Notes: generated from the letters alone by a model not told the origin. A stretch of 64,000 nucleotides of DNA from Rathayibacter rhapontici (GCF_001995175.1 NZ_MUKN01000015.1:1-64000); one strand, 5' to 3'. Positions 1 to 14,609 are shown, counted from the first letter of the stretch. Made by a program: numbers and translations.

Positions 1-18
1 GAAGGCCCGGAGGCCTTC
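1..18. other. Short perfect hairpin at the left edge
   Basis: A 7-bp inverted repeat (GAAGGCC / GGCCTTC, 4-nt loop) lies downstream of the two leftward promoters at 93-120 and 293-321. It would be transcribed as part of a leader. It could be a processing stem or an early terminator; the window ends too soon to tell. Confidence 0.35.
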
Positions 19-92
19 GATTTGTTTCCTGTGCCGAGACCGGTTAGGCTTATCAGAACCGCAGTTCCGATCGCCCCCGTGGCAACTCGACT

Positions 93-120
93 AGCTTAGC
101 ACATCCGCAGGCCGTGTCAA
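93..120 (-). promoter_or_regulatory. Leftward sigma-70-type promoter, proximal
   Basis: On the minus strand a consensus -35 TTGACA (115-120) is followed after 16 nt by the -10 hexamer TAAGCT (93-98). It fires out of the window. No coding sequence lies between it and the edge, so it should serve a stable RNA or a gene just beyond. A rRNA operon is the leading guess, from promoter strength and the doubled arrangement with 293-321. The 16S gene itself is not visible. Confidence 0.6.
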
Positions 121-292
121 ATCGGCTTCTTCGTGATGTCGGCGGGCGGGTTGCGGCCGTTCAGAGTGCCGTGATCACGAGGAGCACGACGATCATCACG
201 ATCGCCTTCCGTTGCCTTCATCCGCTCGTCGCCCCCGTTGCCGGTGGCGGTGTTGCTTCGAAGCCGGGACCGAAGTCCTGCAGAGGCTGTTC

Positions 293-321
293 ATCTTACG
301 CTCACGATCCGAAGCCTTCAA
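293..321 (-). promoter_or_regulatory. Leftward sigma-70-type promoter, distal
   Basis: On the minus strand -35 TTGAAG (316-321) and -10 TAAGAT (293-298) are separated by exactly 17 nt. It lies about 200 bp upstream of the promoter at 93-120 in the same direction, a tandem layout typical of rRNA operons. The rest of 1-496 shows no credible coding frame. Confidence 0.55.
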
Positions 322-496
322 GAGACGAATCTCTAACAGACGGTGGAGTGAGGGGATGGTCCCCGCTTGAGGCCGACGAACTGGTCTCGACGCTCTGCGT
401 CCGACTCTCGCTCGCCGCTCCTTTGGGGTGACGAGGAGTTACATTACGTCGATGTTTCGCAGGGCCGCAAATCGCCTGCAGCCCGGGCGTGTCGCC

Positions 497-1816
497 CTAG
501 GCCCCCTGCGCGACGAACGCGCCGGCGAAGCTCTTCTTGCCTCGGCGCAGCACGGCGATCCCGTCGATCAGCGGGAGGTCGCCGAGCAGAGCCGAGTCCT
601 CCGTCACCACGGTGTTGTTCACCGAGATCCCTCCCTGCGCCACGCCACGGCGGGCCTCGCCGAGGCTCGTCGCGAGCCCCGTCTCGACCACCGCCTGGAT
701 CACCGGCATGGAGGCGTCCGCCTCGATCGTCCGGACCGCGGCCAGCGCGCCCCGGAGGATCTCCCCGTCGATCCCGTCGAGGGAGCCGCGGCCGAACAGC
801 GCGGAGGCAGCGGCCTCGACCGCCCTCGTCACGGTCTCCCCGTGCACGAACGACGTGACCTCCCACGCGAGCGCGCGCTGCGCTTCGCGCTTGAAGGGAG
901 CCGCCGCGGTCGCCTCGGCCAGCCGTTCGATCTCCGTCCGCGGAAGGAAGGTGAAGACCTTGAGGCGGTCGATGACATCGCCGTCGTCGACGTTGAGCCA
1001 GAACTGGTGGAAGGCGTACGGGCTCGTGAGCTCGGGATCGAGCCAGACGGCGTTGCCCTCGCTCTTGCCGAACTTCGTCCCGTCCGAGTTCATCACCAGC
1101 GGCGTGCCGATCGCGTGCACCGAGACCCCCTCCGTGCGGTGGATCAGATCGGTGCCGCTGGTCAGGTTCCCCCACTGGTCGCTGCCGCCCGTCTGCAGAA
1201 CGCAGCCGTACTGGCGGTGCAGCTCGAGGAAGTCCAGACCCTGCAGGATCTGGTAGCTGAACTCGGTGTAGCTGATGCCGGCGTCCGAGTTGAGGCGCGC
1301 GCTGACCGCGTCCTTCTTGAGCATCGTGCCCACCCGGAAGTGCTTCCCGATCTCGCGGAGGAAGTCGATCGCCGACAGCGGCGCCGTCCAGTCCAGGTTG
1401 TTCACCAGACGCAGCGCGTTGTCCCCCTCGGTCGAGAGGAACCGCGACACCTGCCGCTGCAGCTTCTCGACCCACTCGGACACGGTCTCCCGGGTGTTGA
1501 GCGTCCGCTCCGCCGTCGGCCGCGGGTCTCCGATCAGCCCGGTGGATCCCCCGACGAGACCGAGCGGGCGGTGCCCGGCCAGCTGGAACCGGCGCATCAC
1601 GATCAGCTGCACGAGGTTGCCCAGGTGCAGGCTGGGCGCGGTGGGGTCGAATCCGCAGTAGTAGGTGATCGGGTCTCCGGAGAGCAGCTCCCGGAGCGCG
1701 TCCCGGTCGGTCGACACGTGCACCGAGCCGCGCCAGACGATCTCGTCCCAGACGTTGTCGAAGCTCGGGTCCAGCAGGGGGTGCGCAGCGGAGCCGGTGG
1801 ATGCCTGATCGATCAC
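497..1816 (-). CDS. tyrS: Tyrosyl-tRNA synthetase
   Basis: A 439-residue class Ic aminoacyl-tRNA synthetase that charges tRNA-Tyr in the cytoplasm. Visible signatures are the HIGH-type motif HLGN at residues 64-67 and the KMSKS-type loop KFGKS at 248-252. A small S4-like RNA-binding domain ends the protein. Length is normal for bacterial TyrS. The GTG start at 1816 is chosen because a -10-like box (TACCCT, minus strand, 1823-1828) sits 6 nt upstream with no Shine-Dalgarno, suggesting a leaderless mRNA. The gene next to tyrS is mpg-like in mycobacteria too, with other genes between here. The 3' end overlaps a 17-bp repeat (465-481) found again at 46714-46730. Confidence 0.97.
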   Translation of the reverse strand: MIDQASTGSAAHPLLDPSFDNVWDEIVWRGSVHVSTDRDALRELLSGDPITYYCGFDPTAPSLHLGNLVQLIVMRRFQLAGHRPLGLVGGSTGLIGDPRPTAERTLNTRETVSEWVEKLQRQVSRFLSTEGDNALRLVNNLDWTAPLSAIDFLREIGKHFRVGTMLKKDAVSARLNSDAGISYTEFSYQILQGLDFLELHRQYGCVLQTGGSDQWGNLTSGTDLIHRTEGVSVHAIGTPLVMNSDGTKFGKSEGNAVWLDPELTSPYAFHQFWLNVDDGDVIDRLKVFTFLPRTEIERLAEATAAAPFKREAQRALAWEVTSFVHGETVTRAVEAAASALFGRGSLDGIDGEILRGALAAVRTIEADASMPVIQAVVETGLATSLGEARRGVAQGGISVNNTVVTEDSALLGDLPLIDGIAVLRRGKKSFAGAFVAQGA

Positions 1817-1857
1817 CGGACCAGGGTATCGCCCGTCCTCCGCGGAGGTCCGTGCTG

Positions 1858-1905
1858 ATCAAGTGTCGGGGCTTGATATCGGCGCATCAAGCCTGGATAC
1901 TTGAT
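1858..1905 (+). promoter_or_regulatory. Twin inverted-repeat operator over the satD promoter
   Basis: Two inverted repeats have identical arms and spacing: ATCAAG-N8-CTTGAT at 1858-1877 and at 1886-1905, centres 28 bp apart. A promoter overlaps them: -35 TTGATA (1873-1878), 17-nt spacer, -10 GATACT (1896-1901). The -35 lies in the right arm of the first repeat and the -10 runs into the right arm of the second. A repressor bound here would block RNA polymerase. The downstream gene carries a C-terminal helix-turn-helix, so autoregulation is the simplest inference. Confidence 0.65.
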
Positions 1906-1917
1906 AACGGAGGGTCC

Positions 1918-2552
1918 ATGTTCGTCATCACCGCCGATCAGCGCGACAGCCGCCACGATGCGGACCGGGTCGACGAGGTGATCTCGCGTCTCCTCGCCGA
2001 GAGGGCGGACGACCTGGTGCTCCGTCCGGAGCGCACGGCCGGCGACGAGTTCCAGTGCGTCCTCGACGACCCGCACGCCGTCGTCCCCCTCGTGCTCGAG
2101 CTCCATCGCAGCGCCCACTGGAGCATCGGGCTCGGGATCGGCTCGGTCGAGCGCCCGCTCCCCCGCACCATCAGGGCGGCGACGGGACAGGCGTTCTTCG
2201 CCGCCCGCCGAGCGGTCGAGAGCGCCAAGGGCCGGCCGGCGCGATTCTCGCTCGATCCCGACGCGGTGCGCGGATCCTTCCCCTCGATCGCCGACGCCAG
2301 GGGCTCTTCGATCCGCTGCTGCACCTGCGCGACGCGCGCTCGGATGCGGGCTGGGAGATCATCGACCTCCTCGCCTCGGGGCGCACCCAGAAGGAGGCGG
2401 CCGCGCAGCTCTCCGTGACCCCGCAGGCGGTCAGCCTCCGGGTGCGGGCGGCGAGCGCTCGAGTGGACGAGCCCGCCGTGGACGCCCTGGTCAGACTGCT
2501 GACGGTGGTCGACCGTACTCTCGACCCCACCGACGGAAGGACAGAGCGATGA
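1918..2552 (+). pseudogene. SatD-family protein, broken by one missing base
   Basis: Read from ATG 1918, with ribosome-binding site GGAGGG at 1909-1914, this encodes a SatD-type N-terminal domain. Near 2298 the frame breaks; restoring one base (GCC-GAG for GCC-AG) rejoins the C-terminal part and gives about 211 residues. The C-terminal part holds a helix-turn-helix around the TQKEAAAQLSVTPQAVS stretch. SatD is named from a Streptococcus acid-tolerance locus, and its biochemical role is not established. The stop overlaps the ATG of the next gene (ATGA), so the two form an operon. The break is probably a sequence error, because the downstream frame stays well conserved. Confidence 0.72.
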
Positions 2553-3163
2553 TCCCGCCCCGCACAGCATGGAGCGACACGGTGGCCGTCACCGTGCAGA
2601 CCGCCGCTGCCACCGGAGTCGTCCTCGTCCTGATCGCGGCGCTCGTCGGGACGGTCCTCGCCCTTCGGCTGCAGCGGCCGGGGCTCGCCTGGATCCCCGT
2701 CGGCGGCGTCGCGGCCGCGTTCCTGCTCACGGGACTGGGCGGTGCGGCCGCACCCGCTCTCGTCGTCGCGACCCTCGCCTTCGCCCTGGCGATCCTCGGC
2801 GGCGGACCGGCGGTCCTGCTCACCCTCGATCTCGCGACCGCCGGCACCCGGGCGGGCGTCCACGGCGGCATCATGATCGCCGCCCCGCGGGGTGGGACAT
2901 CCGTTCCCACCGCCATCGGCCAGCCCATCGAGGTGCTTCGCGGAGGCACCACCATCGGCCTGCTCGAGCGCCTCGCCACCGCCGGCGCGCTGATGAGCGG
3001 CATCCCCGAGGCCGTGGCCGTCGTGGTCGCCGTCAAGGGCGTCGGCCGGTTCAGCGAACTCGCCTCGCCGGAGGCGCGCGAGCGCTTCATCATCGGCACT
3101 CTCGCGAGCCTCGCCTGGGCGGCCGCGCTGGGCGTGCTCGGGCGGATCTACCTCGCCGGCTGA
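2549..3163 (+). CDS. Multi-pass membrane protein, partner of SatD
   Basis: A 204-residue protein, translationally coupled to the satD-like gene by a 4-nt overlap. It has about five hydrophobic segments: residues 15-40, 46-66, 68-90, a segment near 140-160 and a final one at 180-200. A conserved-looking stretch around residues 132-185 ([15 protein letters not shown], then KGVGRFSEL and FIIGTLASL) resembles the C-terminal membrane part of DUF3307 proteins, which are commonly paired with SatD. The soluble DUF3307 head is not apparent. No enzymatic motif is seen and the function is unknown. The last 16 nt overlap convergently with mpg. Confidence 0.8.
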   Translation: MIPPRTAWSDTVAVTVQTAAATGVVLVLIAALVGTVLALRLQRPGLAWIPVGGVAAAFLLTGLGGAAAPALVVATLAFALAILGGGPAVLLTLDLATAGTRAGVHGGIMIAAPRGGTSVPTAIGQPIEVLRGGTTIGLLERLATAGALMSGIPEAVAVVVAVKGVGRFSELASPEARERFIIGTLASLAWAAALGVLGRIYLAG

Positions 3164-3771
3164 GGTCCATCGGGTCGCCTGCGCGGCACGGCGGGCCGGT
3201 ACGGCGACACCGTCGGCTCGTCGGGGATCGAGAACCGCCACGGGAACGCTGCACCACCTCCGGGTCCTGCCACTCCCGTCCTCGGCGACGCCCGCACCGG
3301 CACCGCCCGCGATCGCGACCGGAGCTCGAACGACGCCGTGAGCGGATCGCCCGACTCCGACAGCAGCACCCCGAGCGCCTGCGCCAGTCGAGCGGGTCCT
3401 CGAGCGAGATCCCGATCGGAGGCCCTCCCCCGTCGCGATCTCGCGAGGTCGACACCCTCGACGACCTCGCCCGCGCGCAGCAGCACGGCGGACGCGGTGC
3501 CCTCGGGAGCGCAGACGATGTTCACGCAGGTGTGCATCCCGTAGGTGAAGTACGCGTAGACGGTCCCGGGCGGACCGAACATGGGGGCCGTGCGGTCGGT
3601 CCTGCGCCGGTAGGCGTGCGAGCCGGGATCCTCGCCGACGCCGAGGTACGCCTCGACCTCCGTGAGGCGCACGGCGACCGCACCCTCGACGGTGCGGTGC
3701 ACCAGAGTGCAGCCGAGCAGGTCTGGCGCCACGTCGAGCGCGGACCGGCTCAGGTCGATCGGCGTCCGCAC
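3148..3771 (-). CDS. mpg: DNA-3-methyladenine glycosylase (AAG/Mpg family)
   Basis: A 207-residue base-excision repair glycosylase that removes alkylated purines such as 3-methyladenine. Family hallmarks are visible: [10 protein letters not shown] near residue 17, EVEAYLG with the catalytic glutamate near residue 40, the [18 protein letters not shown] block at about 65-82, and a NIVC stretch after it. The start is GTG 3771. It lies two bases past the stop of a tiny membrane-protein gene downstream of argH. mpg also lies beyond argH and next to tyrS in M. tuberculosis, which supports the call. The C-terminal tail after residue 190 is proline- and arginine-rich and probably unstructured. Confidence 0.93.
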   Translation of the reverse strand: MRTPIDLSRSALDVAPDLLGCTLVHRTVEGAVAVRLTEVEAYLGVGEDPGSHAYRRRTDRTAPMFGPPGTVYAYFTYGMHTCVNIVCAPEGTASAVLLRAGEVVEGVDLARSRRGRASDRDLARGPARLAQALGVLLSESGDPLTASFELRSRSRAVPVRASPRTGVAGPGGGAAFPWRFSIPDEPTVSPYRPAVPRRRPDGPQPAR

Positions 3772-3774
3772 GCG

Positions 3775-3913
3775 CTAGAAGAAGCTCTGGCCGGTCATCA
3801 CCGTGACGAGCACCACGCCACGATGATCACCGAGGCCACGACGACGAGTGTGCGCTGCTGCCAGGGGCGCAGCGTCGGACGCTGATCGTCGTCGTCGGCG
3901 CGTCGCAGGGTCA

Positions 3914-3914
<1 letters not shown>
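3775..3914 (-). pseudogene. Tiny single-pass membrane protein, one base missing
   Basis: An ATG at 3914 shares one base with the argH stop (TGATG). It opens a frame of about 46 codons: a charged head (MTLRRADDDDQRP) and then a hydrophobic helix. As written the frame ends early. Adding one base near 3817 (GTGGCC-GTGGTG for GTGGC-GTGGTG) extends the helix to VIIVAVVLVTVMTG and ends QSFF-stop at 3775. The translational coupling and clean membrane helix argue that this is a real small gene whose break is a sequence error. The function is unknown. Confidence 0.55.
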
Positions 3915-8618
<4,704 letters not shown>

Positions 8619-8625
8619 GTCCGCC

Positions 8626-9792
8626 TCAGCTCGAGTAGGCCGAGTTCTCGTGCACGTAGTCGTGCGTGAGATCGTTCGTCCAGATGGTCGCGGTGGCCGG
8701 GCCCGCGTGCAGGTCGATGTCGACCGACACGGCCCGCGGCGCGAGATCGACGAGGTCGCGGCTCTCGAAGGGCTCGCCCGCACGGCAGACCTGGACGCCG
8801 TTGATCGCCACGTCGATGCCGTAGGGATCGAACTCGGCGTCGGTCGTGCCCACGGCCGCCAGGACCCGGCCCCAGTTCGGATCGTTGCCGAAGATCGCGG
8901 CCTTGAAGAGGTTGCTGCGGGACACGGCGCGGGCGACGACCACGGCCTCGTCCTCGCTCGCCGCGTTCACGACGCGGATCGCCACGTCGTGCGCGGCTCC
9001 CTCCGCATCGGCCTGGAGCTGGAGCGTCAGGTCGCGGCAGACCTCGGTGAGGGCGGCGGCGAACGCGTCGACCGACGGGCGCACCCCGCTCGCTCCGCTG
9101 GCCAGCAGCGCGACGGTGTCGTTGGTCGACATGCAGCCGTCGGAGTCGAGGCGGTCGAACGTCACGCGGGTGGCCGACCGCAGCGCCGCGTCGAGCTCGG
9201 GCGACTCGAGGACGGCATCGGTCGTGATCACCACGAGCATCGTCGCGAGGCCCGGCGCGAGCATGCCCGCTCCCTTGGCCATGCCGCCGATGCTCCAGCC
9301 GTCGTCCGAGCGCACGGTCGACTGCTTGGGCACGGTGTCGGTGGTCATGATCGCGCGCGCGGCGTCCTCGCCGGCCTCCGCGCCGGTCGCGTCCACGAGG
9401 ACCGCCGCCGCCTCCGTCACTCCGCCGGTGATCTTCGCGAGGTCGAGCTGATCGCCGATGAGCCCGGTCGAGCAGACCAGCACGTCGCCCGCGGCCACCT
9501 CGAGCAGCTCGCCCACGAGCTCGGCCGTGCGGTGCGTCACCTGGAAGCCCTGCGAGCCGGTGTAGCAGTTGGCGCCGCCGGAGTTGAGCACGATGGCGGA
9601 CACGACGCCGTCGCGCATCACCTGCTCGCTCCAGAGCACGGGGTTCGCCTTGCAGCGGTTGCTCGTGAACACGGCGGCCGCGTTCTGCAGCGGCCCGAGG
9701 TTGCGGACGAGCGCGATGTCGCGCGCTCCGGTCGACTTGAGACCGGCGACGACGCCGGCGGCCTCGAAGCCCGCTGCTGCGGTGACGCTCAC
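8626..9792 (-). CDS. argJ: Bifunctional ornithine acetyltransferase/N-acetylglutamate synthase
   Basis: A 388-residue Ntn-like enzyme that recycles the acetyl group between N-acetylornithine and glutamate. The self-cleavage motif [14 protein letters not shown] is intact; cleavage between A183 and T184 makes T184 the N-terminal nucleophile of the beta chain. MTTDTVPK at about 149-156 is the family block. The GTG start at 9792 overlaps the argC stop by 4 nt (GTGA). With argJ present the acetyl cycle works without a linear argE deacetylase, consistent with none being nearby. Confidence 0.96.
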   Translation of the reverse strand: MSVTAAAGFEAAGVVAGLKSTGARDIALVRNLGPLQNAAAVFTSNRCKANPVLWSEQVMRDGVVSAIVLNSGGANCYTGSQGFQVTHRTAELVGELLEVAAGDVLVCSTGLIGDQLDLAKITGGVTEAAAVLVDATGAEAGEDAARAIMTTDTVPKQSTVRSDDGWSIGGMAKGAGMLAPGLATMLVVITTDAVLESPELDAALRSATRVTFDRLDSDGCMSTNDTVALLASGASGVRPSVDAFAAALTEVCRDLTLQLQADAEGAAHDVAIRVVNAASEDEAVVVARAVSRSNLFKAAIFGNDPNWGRVLAAVGTTDAEFDPYGIDVAINGVQVCRAGEPFESRDLVDLAPRAVSVDIDLHAGPATATIWTNDLTHDYVHENSAYSS

Positions 9793-10838
9793 GGGGCGAC
9801 TCCGTTCACGCTGAGGCCCAGGGACTCGGGGAGGCCCAGGGCGATGTTGGTGGACTGGATCGCGGCGCCCGCGGTGCCCTTCACCAGGTTGTCGATCGCG
9901 GTGACCGCCACCACCCGGCGGGCGCGCTCGTCGACGCCCACGCCGACCAGGGCGGTGTTCGCTCCGACCACGTCGGCCGTCCGCGGGAACACTCCCTCCG
10001 GCAGCAGCTGCACGAAGGTCTCGTCGCCGTACGCCGCCTCCCAGGCGGCGCGGACGTCGTGCGCGGACACCCCCGGTGCCAGCCGCGCCGTCGAGGTGGC
10101 GAGGATGCCCCTCGACATCGGCACGAGGACCGGGGTGAAGGAGATCGAGACGGGACCGGCGCCCGCGAGCGCGAGGTTCTGCCGGATCTCGGGGTTGTGG
10201 CGGTGCGCGCCGGAGAGGCCGTAGGCGTGGGCGGAGCCGAGGAGCTCGCTTGCGAGCAGGTCCGTCCGCAGGGACTTGCCCGCACCGGAGGGACCCACCG
10301 CCAGCACCGAGACGAGGTCGCCGGGCTCGATCACACCGGCGTGCAGGCCCGGCGCGAGACCGAGGGTGACGGCGGTCACGTTGCACCCGGGGACCGCGAT
10401 GCGCCGCACGCCCTGGAGCAGCTCGCGCTGCTTGCGTCCGCCGCCGCCGATCAGAAGCTCGGGGAGTCCGTAGGGCCAGGCTCCGGCGAACGCGCCGCCG
10501 TAGTAGTCGGCCCAGTCCTGCTCGTCGCTCAGCCGGTGGTCGGCCCCGCAGTCGACGACGAGCACGTCGTCCGGCAACGTGGCGGTGATCTCTCCCGACC
10601 TGCCGTGCGGCAGGGCGAGGAAGACGACGTCGTGACCGGCGAGGTTCTCGGTCGTGGTGTCGACGAGCGTCAGGTGGCGCAGCGATCGCAGGTGCGGCTG
10701 GAGGGCGATCAGAGGCTGACCGGCGTTGGCGTGCGCGGTCACCGTGCGCACCTCGAGCTCGGGGTGATCGGCGAGCAGGCGCAGGAGCTCGCCGCCCGCG
10801 TAGCCGCTGGCACCGGCCACCGCCACGGAAAAAGTCAT
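9789..10838 (-). CDS. argC: N-acetyl-gamma-glutamyl-phosphate reductase
   Basis: A 349-residue NADPH-dependent reductase and the first gene of the arginine operon argC-J-B-D-F-H. The N-terminal dinucleotide fold begins [16 protein letters not shown]. The catalytic cysteine is C152 in VPGCNVTA. A -10-like TAGGCT (minus strand, 10846-10851) lies 7 nt before ATG 10838 and there is no ribosome-binding site, so this is probably a leaderless operon-initiating transcript. No ArgR-type operator was recognised here. Confidence 0.96.
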   Translation of the reverse strand: MTFSVAVAGASGYAGGELLRLLADHPELEVRTVTAHANAGQPLIALQPHLRSLRHLTLVDTTTENLAGHDVVFLALPHGRSGEITATLPDDVLVVDCGADHRLSDEQDWADYYGGAFAGAWPYGLPELLIGGGGRKQRELLQGVRRIAVPGCNVTAVTLGLAPGLHAGVIEPGDLVSVLAVGPSGAGKSLRTDLLASELLGSAHAYGLSGAHRHNPEIRQNLALAGAGPVSISFTPVLVPMSRGILATSTARLAPGVSAHDVRAAWEAAYGDETFVQLLPEGVFPRTADVVGANTALVGVGVDERARRVVAVTAIDNLVKGTAGAAIQSTNIALGLPESLGLSVNGVAP

Positions 10839-10871
10839 GCCCGACAGCCTAGTCCGTGCTGGTGACGCGAT

Positions 10872-10911
10872 CGGTCCGGCCGCCTGCCCCGCGGGGCGGG
10901 CGGCCGGACCG
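10872..10911 (-). terminator. Strong GC hairpin after pheT
   Basis: A 13-bp perfect stem (10872-10884 with 10899-10911) is extended by an inner GCCCCG/CGGGGC stem. It begins just after the pheT stop at 10913. It lacks a U tract, as is common for actinobacterial intrinsic terminators. It separates the phe operon from argC. Confidence 0.7.
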
Positions 10912-10912
10912 C

Positions 10913-13443
10913 TCAGTCGCGCAGTCGGGCGCCGAAGCGCTCGGCCGCGAGAGCGACTCCGCTCTCCTTCGACGCGGTCGCCTCGGCGGCCGTCAGAGTG
11001 CGGTCGGCGGCGCGGAAGCGCAGCGCGAAGGTCAGCGACTTCGTCCCCTGCTCGAGGCCGGCCCCCCGGTAGTCGTCGACGAGGCGCAGCGACTCCAGCA
11101 GCATCCCGGCGCCCTCGGCCACGGCCGAGCGCACCTCCCCCGCCGGCACGTCGACCGGGACGACGAGCGACAGGTCCTGCGTCGCCGCGGGCAGCGCTCC
11201 GACCGGGCGGGCGACGACGACGCGCCGGCGCGGACGAGGACCGCGTCGAGATCGACCTCGACGACGGCGACCCGGCGCGGCAGATCGAGCTCCTCGGCCA
11301 GCGAGGGCAGCAGCTCCCCCGCGTGCCCGACGACGGCGCCTGCGAGCAGGACCTCGGCGGTGCGTCCGGGGTGCAGAGCCGCGTGCGCGCCCTGACGGAT
11401 CTCGAGCTCGACGCCGGCGGCCGCGCCGATCGCCCGGACGACGTCGAGCGCGTCCCGCCAGTCGACGTCGCGCTGGGCGACGCCCGGCTGGCGCTCCACG
11501 GCGGCTCCGGTCAGCAGCGCGGCGACGTGCAGCGGCTGCGGCGGGATCCCCGCGTTCAGCGCACGCTCGATCTCGGCGGAGGGTCTCTCAGCGCCGCGCG
11601 GCAGGACCGCGGAGCCGAACGGCGCGTCGGCGTCGGGGAGGAACACCGTCCCCGTCTCGTAGACGGCCAGGTCGGTCAGCCCGCGGGAGCGGTTGCGCGC
11701 CGCGACCTGCACGAGGCCGGGGAGCAGCGTGACGCGCAGCTGCGCCGCGGTCGCGTCGAGCGGATTGGCCAGCGTGACCTGCTGAACCGGCTCACCGGTC
11801 GGCGAGCCGAGCCGGTCGTTCATCGCCCGAGGGAGGAACGGGTACGACAGCACCTCGACGAGCCCCTGAGCGGCGAGCGTCTGCGCGATCGAGCGGCGCA
11901 GGCGCTGACCGGTGGTCAGGCCGCGGCCGGGAGGCGCGACGGGCAGGATCGAGGGGATGCGGTCGTAGCCGGTGATCCGGGCGACCTCCTCCGCCAGCGT
12001 CGCCTTGTCGGTCAGGTCGGGACGCCAGCTCGGCGGAGTCACGAGGAGCCCCGAGCCGCCGGTCTCGACGCTCGCGCCGATCTCGACGAGCGAGCCGCGG
12101 ATCTCCTCCGGCGAGTACTCGACCCCGATGAGGCCGGACACGTAGCCGTCCGGCAGCTCGAGGACGCGCGGCGCGACCGAGCCGGTCAGGGACGAGCCGA
12201 GCTCGTCCGCCGTGCCGCCGGCCAGCTCGACGAGCAGCTGCACCGCCCTCGCCGCCGCCACCGGGGCGACCAGCGGATCGACTCCGCGCTCGAAGCGGCG
12301 GGAGGCCTCGCTCGGCAGCTTGTGCCGCCGCGCGGTGCGCGCGATGGACACCGGATCGAAGTTCGCCGCCTCGATCAGGACGTCCCGCGTCGCCGCGCCG
12401 ATCTCGGTGCGGGCGCCGCCCATGACCCCGGCGAGGCCGATCGCGCCGCCGTCGTCGGCGATGACCAGGTCCTCCGGGTGGAGCGTGCGGGTCTGCCCGT
12501 CGAGCGTCTCGAGAGACTCGCCCGCCTGCGCACGGCGCACGACGATGCCGCCCTGCAGGGTGGCGAGGTCGTAGCCGTGCAGCGGCTGGCCGAGCTCGAA
12601 CATGACGTAGTTGGTGATGTCGACGACGAGCGAGATCGAGCGCACTCCGGCGAGCCGGAGGCGCGCGACCATCCAGGGCGGGGTCGGACGGGCGGTGTCG
12701 ACGCCGCGGACGACGCGGGTCACGAAGACCGAGGCGCCGTCCCGGCCGCGGATCGGAGCCTGGTCCTCGAGGGAGACGGGGAACACCGGGCCGTCCTCGG
12801 AGCGCTCGACGCCGGCGACCGCGAGAGCGGGGTCGCGGAACGCGGCACCCGTGGCGTGCGCGTACTCGCGGGCGATCCCGCGGAGGGAGAAGGCGTAGCC
12901 GCGGTCGGGAGTCACGTTGACCTCGACGGCGGCGTCGTCGAGACCGAGCAGCGCGATCGCGTCGGTGCCGACCTCGGGGTCGACGCCGAGGGTCGCCAGG
13001 CGCAGGATCCCGTCGTGGTCGTCACCGAGGCCGAGCTCGCGACTGGACGCGATCATGCCGTCGGACACGTGCCCGTAGGTCTTCCGCGCCGAGATCGGGA
13101 ACGGACCGGGCAGGACCGCGCCGGGCAGGGAGACCACGACCTTGTCGCCCACGGCGAAGTTGTGCGCACCGCAGACGATGCCGCGGACGTCCTCGCCGCC
13201 GTCGGCCGCCGTCTCCCCCTCGGGGGCGACGCGGACCGAGCACCAGTTGATGGTCTTGCCGTTCTTCTGCGGCTCCGGAGTGGACTCGAGCACCTGCCCG
13301 ACCACGACGGGTCCGGAGACGTCGAAGCGGTGGACGTCCTCCTCCTCCAGGCCCACGGAGACCAGGGCGGCGTGCACCGACTCGGTGCTCGTCCCCGGCT
13401 CCAGGTCGACGTACTCGCCCAGCCAGCTCAGCGGGATGCGCAT
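10913..13443 (-). pseudogene. pheT: Phenylalanyl-tRNA synthetase beta subunit, one base missing
   Basis: The large subunit of the PheST heterotetramer, about 843 residues once one base is restored. It begins MRIPLSWLGEYVDL, followed by the EMAP/tRNA-binding-like fold, the B3/4 editing region, B5 and the inactive synthetase-like core. Within 11209-11222 (a GACGACGAC stretch) the frame slips. The continuation, [11 protein letters not shown] and the anticodon-binding FDX-ACB domain to RFGARLRD, lies in another frame. A single-copy pheT is essential, so this break is almost certainly a sequence error. The ATG at 13443 shares one base with the pheS stop. Confidence 0.93.
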
Positions 13444-14483
13444 CAGATCACCATCCCGTACTGCTCGCTGAAGCGGACGTCGCCCTCGACCATGTCGCGC
13501 ATGTCCTTCACGTCGTTGCGGAACATCAGCGTGCGCTCGATGCCCATGCCGAAGGCGAACCCGGAGTACTCCTCCGGGTCGATGCCGGCCGCGCGCAGCA
13601 CGTTCGGGTTGATCATGCCGCAGCCTCCCCACTCGATCCACCGGGCGCCGCCGACGAACGTGGGGTGCCAGATGTCGAGCTCCGCGCTGGGCTCGGTGAA
13701 GGGGAAGTAGTTGGGGCGGAGTCGGATGCGGGCCTCGTCCCCGAACAGCAGCCGGGCGACGTGCTCCAGAGTGCCTCGCAGATGCGCCATGGTCAGGCCG
13801 CGGTCGACCGCCAGCCCCTCGAACTGCGTGAAGACGGGGGTGTGCGTCGCGTCGAGCTCGTCGGTGCGGTACACGCGTCCGGGCGCGATGACGTAGACGG
13901 GCAGGTCGCGCTCGAGCATGGAGCGGATCTGCACCGGCGAGGTGTGCGTGCGCAGCACCAGGTGCGAGTCGACCGGATCGACGAAGAACGTGTCCTGCAT
14001 CGCACGGGCCGGGTGGTCCTCGTCGAAGTTCAGGGCGTCGAAGTTGAACCACTCGTTCTCGAGCTCGGGGCCCTCGGCGATCTCCCAGCCCATGCCGACG
14101 AAGACGTCCGCGATGGTCTCCTGCAGGAGCGACAGCGGGTGCCTGGCGCCGACCCGGCGGAAGCTCGCCCCGGCGGTGACGTCGACGCGCTCGGCGTCGA
14201 GGGCGGCGGACTCCTCCGCTGCGACGAGCTCGGCCTCGCGGGCGGCGTAGGCGTCGCCGACCTGCTTGCGGGCGGAGCCGACGAGCTTGCCGGAGGCCGC
14301 CTTGGCCTCGGGGGGCACGGAGCGCATCTGCGCGTTCAGTCGGGCGAGGGCCGAGCCCTCGCCGAGGTGGGCGGAGCGGGCCGCTCTCAGGGCCGCGGAG
14401 TCGCCGGCCGCGCTGATCGCGGTGAGCGCCTCGGCGACCGCTGCGGAGACGGACTCGTCGGTGATCGGGTTGCTGTCGGACAC
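13443..14483 (-). CDS. pheS: Phenylalanyl-tRNA synthetase alpha subunit
   Basis: A 346-residue class II synthetase subunit that holds the Phe and ATP active site. An N-terminal coiled-coil (residues 1-90) docks tRNA. The class II motif 2 region with RTHTS and YRTDELDATH is near residues 200-235, and the motif 3 region FGMGIERTLM near 310-320. GTG 14483 is preceded at 8 nt by a TACACT box (minus strand, 14492-14497), suggesting a leaderless start for the pheST operon. Confidence 0.96.
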   Translation of the reverse strand: MSDSNPITDESVSAAVAEALTAISAAGDSAALRAARSAHLGEGSALARLNAQMRSVPPEAKAASGKLVGSARKQVGDAYAAREAELVAAEESAALDAERVDVTAGASFRRVGARHPLSLLQETIADVFVGMGWEIAEGPELENEWFNFDALNFDEDHPARAMQDTFFVDPVDSHLVLRTHTSPVQIRSMLERDLPVYVIAPGRVYRTDELDATHTPVFTQFEGLAVDRGLTMAHLRGTLEHVARLLFGDEARIRLRPNYFPFTEPSAELDIWHPTFVGGARWIEWGGCGMINPNVLRAAGIDPEEYSGFAFGMGIERTLMFRNDVKDMRDMVEGDVRFSEQYGMVI

Positions 14484-14609
14484 GATCCCCCAGTGTAGGC
14501 GAGGCCTCGCGCGGCCCTCCTCGCCCGAGGCAGGTGCCGGTACGCCCGTCGCCGGCGCTCATCGCCGCCCCGGGGCTCGCCCGGGGAGGGATCGCATCGG
14601 GAGGAGGTC

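Noticed and set aside
428-1858. Long open frames antisense to tyrS, and similar ones antisense to most other genes
   Set aside because: High GC removes stop codons from antisense frames. Their composition is Arg/Pro/Ala-rich and no family motif appears, while the opposite strand encodes recognisable enzymes.
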